DNA of 64,000 nt from Pseudomonadota bacterium (GTDB lineage: Bacteria > Pseudomonadota > Alphaproteobacteria > Rhizobiales > Beijerinckiaceae): contig JAEWKH010000148.1 in NCBI GenBank assembly GCA_023386155.1, forward strand, positions 1 to 64,000, read 5' to 3'. A program made the translations under genes and the position numbers. The notes beneath the pieces were generated by a model. It was not told the origin of the DNA and made no database searches. It was given only the letters and a program-made list of their open reading frames with translations. Positions 52,404 to 60,661 of the stretch are shown here, one piece after another. Every line of letters starts with the position of its first letter. The first letter of the stretch is position 1.

Positions 52404-52419
52404 TGTGGCCTGGTTCACA
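52404..52419. promoter_or_regulatory. CRP-type site 11 (HlyD-type gene)
   Basis: TGTGGCCTGGTTCACA, one mismatch. On the minus strand CAGCCT (52377-52382) begins 37 bases from the site start. It overlaps the intergenic space after the ATPase gene. Confidence 0.4.
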
Positions 52420-52423
52420 CGTC

Positions 52424-54286
52424 CTAATTTCCCTGGCCGTTCGAGCGCTGCGCCCGGGTCGCGTCCAGGCTGGTGACCGTCGCGGCGGCGGGAGCGCCTG
52501 GATCGGATCCCGCCTGTGCGGGCTGGGATGCGGGCGTCCCGCCGGCGGCCTGCGGGCTTGCCGCCTGGGACGGCTTGTGCGGCTGGCCGATGCGCGGGAA
52601 CAGGGCGGCGAGGACCTGCTCCTTGGGACCGAACATCTCGGCGCGGCCGCCGCGGACGGACAGGATCTTGTTGGCCGCGAAGATGGCACTCGGCCGATGG
52701 GCCACGATGACGACGATCTTTCCGGCCTGCCGCAGCTGGTGGATGGCGTCGTTGAGCGACTGCTCGCCGAGAGGGTCGAGGTTCGAGTTCGGCTCGTCGA
52801 GCACCACCAGGAACGGGTTGCCGAACAGGGCGCGGGCGAGGCCGATGCGCTGGCGCTGGCCGCCCGACAGGGTGGCGCCGCCTTCGCCGACCGGAGTGTC
52901 GTAGCCCAGCGGGAAGGCGAGGATCATGTCGTGCACGCCCGCCATCTTCGCCGCCTCGATCACCTGCTCGACGGACGCATCCTTGCGGAAGCGCGCGATG
53001 TTCTCGGCGATCGTCCCGTCGAACAGTTCGATGCTCTGGGGAAGATGCCCGATCGTGTCGGCAAGGGCGTCCGGCGAGTACTGGCCGATCAGGGCATTGT
53101 CGAAGCGGACCTCGCCGCGGGCCGTCGGCCAGGCGCCGACGAGGGCTCGGACGAGGGTGGACTTGCCGCAGCCGCTCGGGCCGATGATGCCGAGGGCGTC
53201 GCCGGCCTCGATCTCGAACGACACGCCGGAGACGGTCGCAACCGCTCCGCCCGGAGGAACGATGGCGACGTCACGGACCGACAGGGCGTGGTGCGGGCGC
53301 GGCATGCCGTGCTGCTGCTGGGCGGCCTTGGGCAGCTTGGCCGAGAGCGCGCGCAGCCGGCGGTAGGCCTGGAGGGCTGCGGATGTGCTGCGCCAGTTGC
53401 CGATGACCTGATCGATGGGCGTGAGCGCCCGCGCCAGGATGACCGAGCTCGCGATCATCGCACCCGGCGACATCAGGGATTCGATGACCAGATAGGCGCC
53501 GAGGGCGAGCATCGCCGATTGCAGGACGTGCCGAACCGTCTTGGAGATTGCGCCGAAGACGCTGGCGTGGTCGGCGAGGTCGCGGGCGTGCGAGATAGCG
53601 TTCACATAGCCGCTGCCCCAGCGCTTGCAGAGGTCGTCCCCCATGCTCATCGCGGCCGCCGCCTCGGAATTGCGCCGCGCGTCGAGCAGAAGCGTCATGG
53701 TGGCCGAGTGGACCTGGTTGGCAGCCCTGACCGTGCCTTTGGTGACGAACTCGTTGATGAGGCTGAGGATGACGAGGAAGAGCGCGCCGGCCCCGGCCGC
53801 GAAGAACAGGATCGGATTGATCAGGAGGAGGATGCCGAAATAGATCGGCATCCAGGGCAGGTCGAGCAGCGCGACCGGGCCGGGGCCCATGAGATAATTG
53901 CGTATGGCTGCGAGGTCCTGCAGCGGATCGTGGTTGCGGGCATGAGGCCCGAAATGGAGCGGCAGCTTCAGGGTCGCCTCGAACAGGGTCGGCGCGAGCC
54001 GGTGGTCGAAGGTGATGCCCACGCGGGCCATGAGCTTGCCGCGCAAGGCTTCCAGAAGCCCGTAGAAGCCGTAGAGCAGGAGAGCGAGAAGGGAGAGGGC
54101 CGCGAGCGTCGGAAGGCTCTTGCTGGACAGGACCTTGTTGTAGACCAGCATCATGAAGATGGGGCCGGTCAGCATCAGGATGTTCCCGAGGCAGCTGATG
54201 GCGCTGATTCCGATCAGCGGCTTCCTGAGCGTACGAAGAGCGGTGCGGAGCTGGGTTTCGGCGCTGTTCCTCATTCCATTCTTCAT
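52424..54286 (-). CDS. Type I secretion ABC permease/ATPase (PrtD-like)
   Basis: A 620-residue exporter: six membrane helices in the first half (ISCLGNILMLTGPIFMMLVY and on), then an ATPase domain with Walker A GPSGCGKST, signature LSGGQRQRIG and Walker B FLVVLDEPNSNLD. It lacks an N-terminal C39 peptidase domain, as in PrtD/AprD. A Pro/Ala-rich tail of about 50 residues follows the ATPase and is unusual. The ATG at 54286 follows AAAGGA. The likely cargo gene is upstream. Confidence 0.92.
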   Translation of the reverse strand: MKNGMRNSAETQLRTALRTLRKPLIGISAISCLGNILMLTGPIFMMLVYNKVLSSKSLPTLAALSLLALLLYGFYGLLEALRGKLMARVGITFDHRLAPTLFEATLKLPLHFGPHARNHDPLQDLAAIRNYLMGPGPVALLDLPWMPIYFGILLLINPILFFAAGAGALFLVILSLINEFVTKGTVRAANQVHSATMTLLLDARRNSEAAAAMSMGDDLCKRWGSGYVNAISHARDLADHASVFGAISKTVRHVLQSAMLALGAYLVIESLMSPGAMIASSVILARALTPIDQVIGNWRSTSAALQAYRRLRALSAKLPKAAQQQHGMPRPHHALSVRDVAIVPPGGAVATVSGVSFEIEAGDALGIIGPSGCGKSTLVRALVGAWPTARGEVRFDNALIGQYSPDALADTIGHLPQSIELFDGTIAENIARFRKDASVEQVIEAAKMAGVHDMILAFPLGYDTPVGEGGATLSGGQRQRIGLARALFGNPFLVVLDEPNSNLDPLGEQSLNDAIHQLRQAGKIVVIVAHRPSAIFAANKILSVRGGRAEMFGPKEQVLAALFPRIGQPHKPSQAASPQAAGGTPASQPAQAGSDPGAPAAATVTSLDATRAQRSNGQGN

Positions 54287-54394
54287 CGCGATCGTCCTTT
54301 GCGAGCCATTCATGCGGACTGAAACCGTGCAACGGGCCGGGTACAGCCGATAGGCGTCAGTGGCAGGATCATGGACGATACCTTCGACAGGCGC

Positions 54395-54410
54395 TGTGAC
54401 GCGCTTCACA
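54395..54410. promoter_or_regulatory. CRP-type site 12 (T1SS ATPase gene)
   Basis: TGTGACGCGCTTCACA, perfect. On the minus strand CATGAT (54368-54373) begins 37 bases from the site start, identical to site 7. Confidence 0.75.
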
Positions 54411-54473
54411 GGCTTTCATTGTTTGGTTCTCCGCATTCCGACGGCCGGGGAGCCGCATCGCGGACAAAGAAAA

Positions 54474-54512
54474 AGAGCGCCACCGGCGTTTGCCGATGGC
54501 GCTCCCTGGAGG
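54474..54512 (-). terminator. Terminator of the repeat-protein gene
   Basis: Stem GAGCGCCA / TGGCGCTC (54488-54510) with a GC-rich loop, followed on the minus strand by TTTTTC. It lies just after the 54520 stop, so the ATPase gene needs its own promoter, matching the site at 54395. Confidence 0.75.
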
Positions 54513-54519
54513 GCGGTGC

Positions 54520-54843
54520 TTAGCCCTGAACCGTGAACATGTCGGCGTCCTGGTTCGTGAACGCGAGGGCGTCGCCGCCGTCGCCGAAGATGCCGGGGCC
54601 ACCGACCGCCGTGGTGTCCGCCACCTGCGTGATCGGGCTGGCGTTCACGTTGAGATCCTGGCCGAAATCGTAAGCGGGGCCCCACGGGAAGTGATGGTCG
54701 TCCATCAGCTGCACGGTGGTGCTGTCGGCGCTCTGGTTCGTCACCGCGATGGCATCGCCACCGTCACCGAAAACGCCGGCGCCGCCGACGGCAGTGGTCT
54801 GAGCAGCTTGAGTGATCGGGCTGGCATTCACGTTGAGGTCCAT
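54520..54843 (-). CDS. Tandem-repeat protein, candidate type I secretion cargo
   Basis: A 107-residue acidic protein made of two 44-residue repeats (residues 2-45 and 63-106) joined by a His/Pro/aromatic linker. Each repeat starts DLNVNASPITQ, has TTAVGG and contains FGDGGDAIA or FGDGGDALA, a match to the RTX nonapeptide GGxGxDxUx except for its first Gly. There is no Sec signal. No Cys. It is encoded just before a type I exporter, is acidic and RTX-like, so it is a plausible substrate. I know of no named family. Confidence 0.75.
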   Translation of the reverse strand: MDLNVNASPITQAAQTTAVGGAGVFGDGGDAIAVTNQSADSTTVQLMDDHHFPWGPAYDFGQDLNVNASPITQVADTTAVGGPGIFGDGGDALAFTNQDADMFTVQG

Positions 54844-54941
54844 GTGCTATCCTATCCAGGTCAAGTGTTGCGTCCGGTATCGCCTGGGTTCCTATCTCCC
54901 GTGGCGATGATTGGACTTTGCCCCACTTCGCCGGCGGGGAC

Positions 54942-54957
54942 TGTGAAGTGCTTCACA
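54942..54957. promoter_or_regulatory. CRP-type site 13 (repeat-protein gene)
   Basis: TGTGAAGTGCTTCACA, perfect. On the minus strand CAAAGT (54915-54920) begins 37 bases from the site start. Confidence 0.7.
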
Positions 54958-55097
54958 CCGCGATTCTTTTTTGAGAAACCGCGAAAAAAACTAAGGCGCC
55001 GGCCTTTCGGGCGTCAAAATGCCAAGTGCCTTTGCACGCAGTCGGCCGCACGGTATGCTGAAAAGGCCTTGTGCTCCACTCGTGTGGGAGTTCGACC

Positions 55098-55823
55098 ATG
55101 GCGGATGCCCAACCATCCAACGCGGCCGGCGCAGACAGGTCGGTCAGACTCGAGACACTCGATATCTTCAAGGCGATCGATCCAACGACCGTCGAGCAGA
55201 TTGCCCGCAAGGCCCAGAGCCGGACGCTGGAGAAGGGCGAGCTGCTGTTCAATGTCGGAGACACGTCCGACGCGCTCTACGTGATCGCCGACGGGCGGGT
55301 TCGGATCTGGGCTGTCTCGGCCGCCGGCGCAGAAGTCACGCTCAACGTCCTGACGAACGGCGCCGTCTTCGGCGAGATCGGCATGCTCGACGGTGGCGTG
55401 CGAACGGCGGGCGCCTCCGCCATGCTGCGCACGCGTCTGACGAGCATCGCACGGCGAAGCTTCTACGATGCCCTCGATCGCGATCCGCAACTGGTGCGCA
55501 ACGTGATCGACCTGCTGTGCCGGCGCCTCAGGTGGACCAGCGCCCGGATGGAGGACGCCACCCTGCGCCAGGCGCCGCAGCGTCTTGCGCGCATTCTCGG
55601 CCATCTCGCCCGGGATCATGGCAGGGCCACGCCCAAGGGGATCGAGGTCGTCCTCAAGCTGACCCAGAGCGAGATGGCGCAATGGACGGCGATGTCGCGG
55701 GAAGGCCTGAACAAGCTTCTCAACCGCTGGGCCGAGGAGCGCCTCCTGAGCCAGGATCGCGGCGGGCTGATCGTGCGCGATCTCGAACGGATCGACGAGA
55801 TCGCGGAATTCGGCGAGTCATGA
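55098..55823 (+). CDS. Crp-family regulator, second of the cluster
   Basis: A 241-residue Crp/Fnr protein with a cyclic-nucleotide-type domain (cassette GEIGMLDGGVRT, about residues 95-106) and a winged helix with AMSREGLNKLLNRW. The recognition helix keeps Arg-Glu but has Lys where CRP has its last Arg. It may read a related site. The start follows GGGAG. It is divergent from the repeat-protein gene and meets the cyclase-like gene end to end with a two-base gap. Confidence 0.88.
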   Translation: MADAQPSNAAGADRSVRLETLDIFKAIDPTTVEQIARKAQSRTLEKGELLFNVGDTSDALYVIADGRVRIWAVSAAGAEVTLNVLTNGAVFGEIGMLDGGVRTAGASAMLRTRLTSIARRSFYDALDRDPQLVRNVIDLLCRRLRWTSARMEDATLRQAPQRLARILGHLARDHGRATPKGIEVVLKLTQSEMAQWTAMSREGLNKLLNRWAEERLLSQDRGGLIVRDLERIDEIAEFGES

Positions 55824-55825
55824 GG

Positions 55826-56833
55826 TCAGTGTTTCCGCCGCGCCAGGACCTGGTGGGCGCGGGTCAGAAACTGCACGCGCTCGTCCTTCGCCGGGATCTC
55901 GCCCGCGAGCTCCTCGACAAGCTTGGCCAGATCCGTCGGGTTCGCCGCATGCCGCTTGACCAGTAAACCCGCGACAGGGCCGAGATAGGTCGTGAGCGTG
56001 TAGGAGAGTTCGGCAAGGCAGGCCTGGAGAGCCGTGGGGTCCATGGGAGCCGGGCGGGCAGGGACGATGTCCTGGACCATGGCGTCATCAGGGGGTGAAT
56101 TCGCATCCGCAGTCCGGTCGGGGACGACGAGAGGCGCGGCCTTCGGCAGGGATATGACCCGCGGCTCCGGAATGGCGGCCGGGGGCGAAGGGGCTCTGGC
56201 GCTCTCCGCGAACCGGGCCGGAGCTACCGACAGCACCGTCCGGTCGAGCGGCTCGATCAGGCTCACGGTCGTGTCCATGTCGGCGATGGAAGGCGACATC
56301 GCCACGCTGTAGGTCGTGATCCGCCTCGGACTATGCTTGAGGTCGAACACGCCGCGCTCGCCGAAGGTCGCGGAGATGCGCGGCGCCACAGCCTCCATGA
56401 CCGCAGCCGACACCAGAATCCCACCCGGCTCCGCGAGGCTCTCCAGGCGCGCTGCGATCACGAGCGTCTCGCCGAAGGGGAGGTCGTCGTGGAACAGGAC
56501 ATCGCCGAGATGGATGCCGATCCGCATGCGGACCGCATCGAGCTTCGTCATCGTCGCAAGGTGCGCCTGTGTGTCGAGGGCGCAGCGCACTGCATCGACG
56601 GCGCTCTCGAAGAGCGCGAAGATGCCGTCTCCCGGCATCCCGAAGAGCCATCCCCCATGAGCCGCGAGCTCCTCCCGGGCAATGCGCCGGGTCTCCCACA
56701 GGGCATCGAGCGTGTTGGTCTCGTCGACGGAAACCAGACCGCCGAAGTTGGCCATGTCGGCCGCGAAGACCGCTCGTAGGCGTCGAACTCGTTTGCCGGG
56801 AGGCTGCGGTGCATCGGGGGCCAGATTGTCCAT
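55826..56833 (-). CDS. Class III nucleotidyl cyclase-like protein
   Basis: A 335-residue protein. The N-terminal cyclase domain (about residues 18-175) has both metal Asp residues (Asp26 in FAADMANF, Asp69 in MPGDGIFALF) and RIGIHLGDVLF. In FGETLVIAARLESLAEPGG the transition-state Asn of N-x-x-x-R is Val125; Arg129 remains. Activity may be low or absent. A Pro/Ala-rich linker leads to a C-terminal helical module (YLGPVAGLLVKRHA ... ERVQFL) also found in the upstream kinase. It is last in a three-gene operon. The ATG at 56833 follows a GTG one codon earlier. Confidence 0.85.
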   Translation of the reverse strand: MDNLAPDAPQPPGKRVRRLRAVFAADMANFGGLVSVDETNTLDALWETRRIAREELAAHGGWLFGMPGDGIFALFESAVDAVRCALDTQAHLATMTKLDAVRMRIGIHLGDVLFHDDLPFGETLVIAARLESLAEPGGILVSAAVMEAVAPRISATFGERGVFDLKHSPRRITTYSVAMSPSIADMDTTVSLIEPLDRTVLSVAPARFAESARAPSPPAAIPEPRVISLPKAAPLVVPDRTADANSPPDDAMVQDIVPARPAPMDPTALQACLAELSYTLTTYLGPVAGLLVKRHAANPTDLAKLVEELAGEIPAKDERVQFLTRAHQVLARRKH

Positions 56834-56858
56834 CACTCTGTCATCGACTACCTACACG

Positions 56859-58283
56859 TCACTGTTTGGTCTCGCCGATCTTACCACGGATCTTGAGAAA
56901 GCTCGCACGGTCCCGTTCGCTAGGAATGAAGTCTGAAAGTCGGCGGTAGAAGTCGTCGCGGCCGACGGCCTTCTCCGCCTGACGGGCGACGAGCGTCGGC
57001 GCGACCGGGCCGATGAGGGGCAGAAGAACCTCGGTGACCGCCCGGATCTCGGTCTGCGAGATCACGGCTTCCATCTGGGCGATCTTGAAGCCCTTGTCGT
57101 CGCGCAGCACCTGCTGGGCCGCTTTCCGGAAGGTCGCCGCTTCGGACTCGGTCTTGATCTTCTCGACGAGCCATTCGAGGAACGTGTCGACGTCCATGGT
57201 CTCGTGAGAGGCCTGCTTCACCAGGAGATGCCCGATGGGGCCGAGCGAATGCGCGAGAGACCGCCCGAGCGCGTCGATGGTGCCGGGCGTGAGCACCTCG
57301 GCCATGGTTTGGTTGAGCTGTTCCTTCGCGGGCGCCGGCTGATCCTTGCCAGGAACGTGGGAGAGTTCGGTCAGGTCGAGCGGCGGGAGGTCGGCGCTGG
57401 GGCGCATCTCGATCGAGGCATTGAGAGCGACGACGAACTCATCCGCAGTCTGGAAGCGGTCCTCGGGATTGCGGGCCAGCGCCCGCTGCACGACGTCGTC
57501 GATCTCGGGCCATAGCTCGGGCCGGTAGGTCCTGATCGACGGTGGCGTTTCGTTCATGAGCTTGCGCATCAGCTCGGGCAGGTCGGCGGCGATGAACGGT
57601 TTCGCGCCTGTCAGCATCTGGAAGAGGATGACACCGGCGGAGAAAAGATCCGCCCGGGCATCGGCAGGACGCCCGAGGAACCGTTCCGGAGCCATGTAGT
57701 TCGGGGTGCCGATCGGGATACCGCCAGGCTTCGTCAGGTCGAGGGCCTCCACGTGGGCGACGCCGAAATCGGAGACCTTGATCGATGCCGCCGAGGGACA
57801 AAGGATGTTGGCCGGCTTGACGTCGCGATGAATGACGCCCTTGGAATGCGCATAGCCGAGCGCGAAGAGCAGCTGCGCCATGATCTCGCCGACCTGCCGG
57901 ATCGGCAGAAGCGTGCCCCGGCGGATCACGTTCTCCAGCGTGCCCGCATTGACGTATTCCATGATGATGTAGGGCGCGCCGTCCTGCTCCACGAAATCGA
58001 AGACCGTCACGATGTTGGGATGCAGGCAACGTGCGGCGGAGCGCGCTTCCGTGGCGAAACGACGGAGAAGCTCGTCGTTCTCGCTCAGGTTCTCCAGGAT
58101 CTCGGGGCGGAGCGTCTTGATCGCCAGAGGCCGGTCGATCTGCTCGTCGTAGCCCTTGTAGACGACGCCGATCGCACCGCGGCCGATCACATGGTCAAGG
58201 CGATACTTGCCGACCCGGGTGGGCATGCCACTCGCTCCGCCTTGGCTTGTACTGCCTGTCCTCAGATCCTTGTCTGCAGTCAT
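56859..58283 (-). CDS. Hanks-type Ser/Thr protein kinase with duplicated C-terminal module
   Basis: A 474-residue protein. The kinase domain (about 26-295) is complete: GRGAIGVVYKG, Lys56 in LAIKTL, HRDVKPANIL (Asp154), DFG (172-174) and APE (198-200). No membrane helix follows. The C-terminus has two copies of a helical module, SLGPIGHLLVKQASHE ... and LIGPVAPTLVARQAEK ..., each about 60 residues ending in an R-x-x-F-like helix. The same module ends the next protein. Stop and next start are 25 bases apart. Confidence 0.92.
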   Translation of the reverse strand: MTADKDLRTGSTSQGGASGMPTRVGKYRLDHVIGRGAIGVVYKGYDEQIDRPLAIKTLRPEILENLSENDELLRRFATEARSAARCLHPNIVTVFDFVEQDGAPYIIMEYVNAGTLENVIRRGTLLPIRQVGEIMAQLLFALGYAHSKGVIHRDVKPANILCPSAASIKVSDFGVAHVEALDLTKPGGIPIGTPNYMAPERFLGRPADARADLFSAGVILFQMLTGAKPFIAADLPELMRKLMNETPPSIRTYRPELWPEIDDVVQRALARNPEDRFQTADEFVVALNASIEMRPSADLPPLDLTELSHVPGKDQPAPAKEQLNQTMAEVLTPGTIDALGRSLAHSLGPIGHLLVKQASHETMDVDTFLEWLVEKIKTESEAATFRKAAQQVLRDDKGFKIAQMEAVISQTEIRAVTEVLLPLIGPVAPTLVARQAEKAVGRDDFYRRLSDFIPSERDRASFLKIRGKIGETKQ

Positions 58284-58344
58284 CGGAGCAATTCCATGAC
58301 GAGCGGTAATCTGGTTCTGTCGGGCCAGGGATCGATCAATTCGG

Positions 58345-59217
58345 TCACTTTTCGAGCATCTTCAACGCGCTATCGAGGCTCCTGCGCATCCGGTTGAACG
58401 AGCGTGACAGGGACGCGATCTCGTCCGAGCCGGGATATTCGAACTCGGCGATGGATGCGTCACCCATGCTGACGGCCTCCGCTGTCTTGGCCATCCGCGT
58501 CACCGGGCTGATCACGTAGCGGTTCAGCAGGATGTTGAGCAGGATCAGCAGGACCAGGAAGATGATGCTCGACGTGCCGACGAATAAACCCAGGTTGCGC
58601 CAGATCGATCCTTCAGCGATGTCCATCGGCACGGAGATGATCTGCGCGCCGATGGTCTCGTTGAGCTTCCAGCCGAAGCCGTTCTTGTTGCCGTAAAGCG
58701 CGACCATCGAGGTCGGGGCCCTGTCGGGGGTCGAATGGCAGACCAGGCAGGACTCGTCCTTGATCACGAGGGGATAGGTCGCCGTGTAATGCGAGCGGTT
58801 GTCGATGGTCTGGAAGCTGACGTCCTTGGTCAGGTCGGGATTGGCCCGGAGCTTCTCGATGACCTCCCGCTCCCAGTCGCGCGCAAGATCGGCGGGATTG
58901 GTCGGGTTGAGCGCGGCCTCCTTGTAGAAGAACTGCGGGTAGAACGTCCGGAAGTTGCGAAATGCGGTCTGCGCCGAGAACGACGGGATGGTCTGCGGCA
59001 GGAACTGGATGCTCGAATGCTCCGCCAGCAGGGGCTGGATCTCTTCCGACGTGTAGCGGCGTACGGAAAGCGCCTGGGCTCTCAGGACGTCGATCTGCGC
59101 CTGGAGCTGTTCCATGGCTTCCCGCCTAGAAATTTGGTAAAATGGATAGACTGACAGGCCGAGCCCGAGCAGATAGCAAACGACGAGAATGATATTGAAT
59201 TTCAGCCGTAATCCCAC
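58345..59217 (-). CDS. Tll0287-like heme-c sensor with HAMP domain
   Basis: A 290-residue membrane protein: N-terminal helix (FNIILVVCYLLGLGLSVY), a periplasmic DUF3365/Tll0287-like domain with one heme-c site (ESCLVCHSTPDRAP), a second helix (LGLFVGTSSIIFLVLLILL) and a HAMP domain, ending soon after at DSALKMLEK. It has no output domain, so it must signal to a partner, presumably the kinase encoded 61 bases downstream. GTG 59217 is used because GGGAGA precedes it. Confidence 0.85.
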   Translation of the reverse strand: MGLRLKFNIILVVCYLLGLGLSVYPFYQISRREAMEQLQAQIDVLRAQALSVRRYTSEEIQPLLAEHSSIQFLPQTIPSFSAQTAFRNFRTFYPQFFYKEAALNPTNPADLARDWEREVIEKLRANPDLTKDVSFQTIDNRSHYTATYPLVIKDESCLVCHSTPDRAPTSMVALYGNKNGFGWKLNETIGAQIISVPMDIAEGSIWRNLGLFVGTSSIIFLVLLILLNILLNRYVISPVTRMAKTAEAVSMGDASIAEFEYPGSDEIASLSRSFNRMRRSLDSALKMLEK

Positions 59218-59298
59218 TGGATATCTCCCACGGCTCAAGAGGTTAGTTTGCGTTACAACTACCGGATTTCATAATAGTGCAAGTCTTGGAGACGTGCC

Positions 59299-60654
59299 AT
59301 GCATTTCGGTCAAGCAGGAGGTTTCGCAGGCCGCTTCTCTGTGCGCGAAAGCACATTGGTAGAGCTTAATCGGTTACGTCCGATACCCATTCTCGGGTGT
59401 ATCGTCCTTGCGTTTTCCTTGCTGCTGGCGAGTGCGGTCACCGCGCGTGCCGCCGGACGGGTCGCATTAGTCCTAACAGCGGAAGATTATCAGAAGATTC
59501 CGAAGTCCAGCATCGGCACGAAGCGAGGGGCCGACATCGCTGAGGCACTCAAGGCGCGCGGCTTCGACGTCATCGTCAGTCCCAACCCGAGCAACGCCAC
59601 GGCCAGGGCCAACCTGCGCGACTTCGCGGCGAAGGCCGAGGGAGCCGATCTCGCCTTCGTCGTCCTGATCGGCCACGGCGTCGCGTGGGGCGGCCAGACG
59701 TTCTTCCTGGCGACCAACACCGAGCTCGGGCGTGCATCGGACCTGCTGTCGCGGGCGCTTTCGACCACCAACATCGCGCAGATCGTCGGAAGAGCGCATA
59801 CCGGCAGCGTGTTCTTCTTCATGACCTCGCCGAGTTTCGAGACCGCCATCGAGGGACTGGACGCCAGGCCTCAATTTGCCAGCGACGTACCGAAGAACGC
59901 CGTCACTGTCTTCTCCAGCTCTTCACGCATTCCCGTCTCGCGCATCGACGCGGCGGGCGAGCAGGCCGCGGAGGCGCTGGCCAAGCTGCTCCAGCAGCCG
60001 AGCCCGTCGCTGAACGAAGCGATCAAGGTCGCCTCGAACGGCAGCATGGGAGCCGTGTTCGGGAACGTCGAGGAGATCAGCCTCGCCAAGCCTGCTCCCG
60101 CACCTGCGCCCGCAGCCCAGACGGCCGCCGTGGCCGCTCCGCAGGCGTCGCCGGTCGCGCCGAAGTCGGAGGACGTGGAGGAGAAGCTGGAAGCGGAGCG
60201 TCGCGCGCGGGAACAGGCCGAGATTCGCGCCCGCGATGATCGCTTGCGCGCCGAGCGGGCGCAGGCGGAGATCCTGAAGGCGCAGGCCGATGCGAAGAAG
60301 GCCCAGGCCGATGTGGAGCGCGCTCAGGCCGAGGCCGAAAAGGCGAAGCAGGAGGCCAAGCGCGTCGAAGCCCAGGCGCAGATCGCGGCCGCCCAGGCCG
60401 AGCAGCTCAGGCACGCTTCCGTGGCCGCGCCCCCGATGGACGATTCCCAGCTCGGCCAGAGACAGCGCCGGATGATCCAGCAACGGCTGCGCGACCTGGG
60501 CCTCTATACAGGTCCCATCGACGCGATCATGGGGCCGCTGACCCGGGAAGCGATCATGGGCTATCAGAAAAGCCGCAGCGCGGCCGTCACGGGATATCTG
60601 ACGCCCGAGCAGTTCGATGCCCTGCTCCCGAACGAGCGCGAATTGGCTCAGTGA
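59299..60654 (+). CDS. Caspase-fold pseudoprotease with peptidoglycan-binding domain
   Basis: A 451-residue exported protein. After a hydrophobic segment (residues 30-50) comes a caspase p20-like domain with His126 in VVLIGHGVAWGG. The usual catalytic D-A-C-R segment is replaced by FFFMTSPSF (about 172-180), with no Cys. A long Ala/Glu/Lys/Arg coiled coil (about 285-375) leads to a peptidoglycan-binding type 1 domain (RRMIQQRLRDLGLYTGPIDA ... TREAIMGYQ). It probably acts as a binding or scaffold protein at the wall. It is divergent from the heme sensor. Confidence 0.82.
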   Translation: MHFGQAGGFAGRFSVRESTLVELNRLRPIPILGCIVLAFSLLLASAVTARAAGRVALVLTAEDYQKIPKSSIGTKRGADIAEALKARGFDVIVSPNPSNATARANLRDFAAKAEGADLAFVVLIGHGVAWGGQTFFLATNTELGRASDLLSRALSTTNIAQIVGRAHTGSVFFFMTSPSFETAIEGLDARPQFASDVPKNAVTVFSSSSRIPVSRIDAAGEQAAEALAKLLQQPSPSLNEAIKVASNGSMGAVFGNVEEISLAKPAPAPAPAAQTAAVAAPQASPVAPKSEDVEEKLEAERRAREQAEIRARDDRLRAERAQAEILKAQADAKKAQADVERAQAEAEKAKQEAKRVEAQAQIAAAQAEQLRHASVAAPPMDDSQLGQRQRRMIQQRLRDLGLYTGPIDAIMGPLTREAIMGYQKSRSAAVTGYLTPEQFDALLPNERELAQ

Positions 60655-60661
60655 CCGACGG

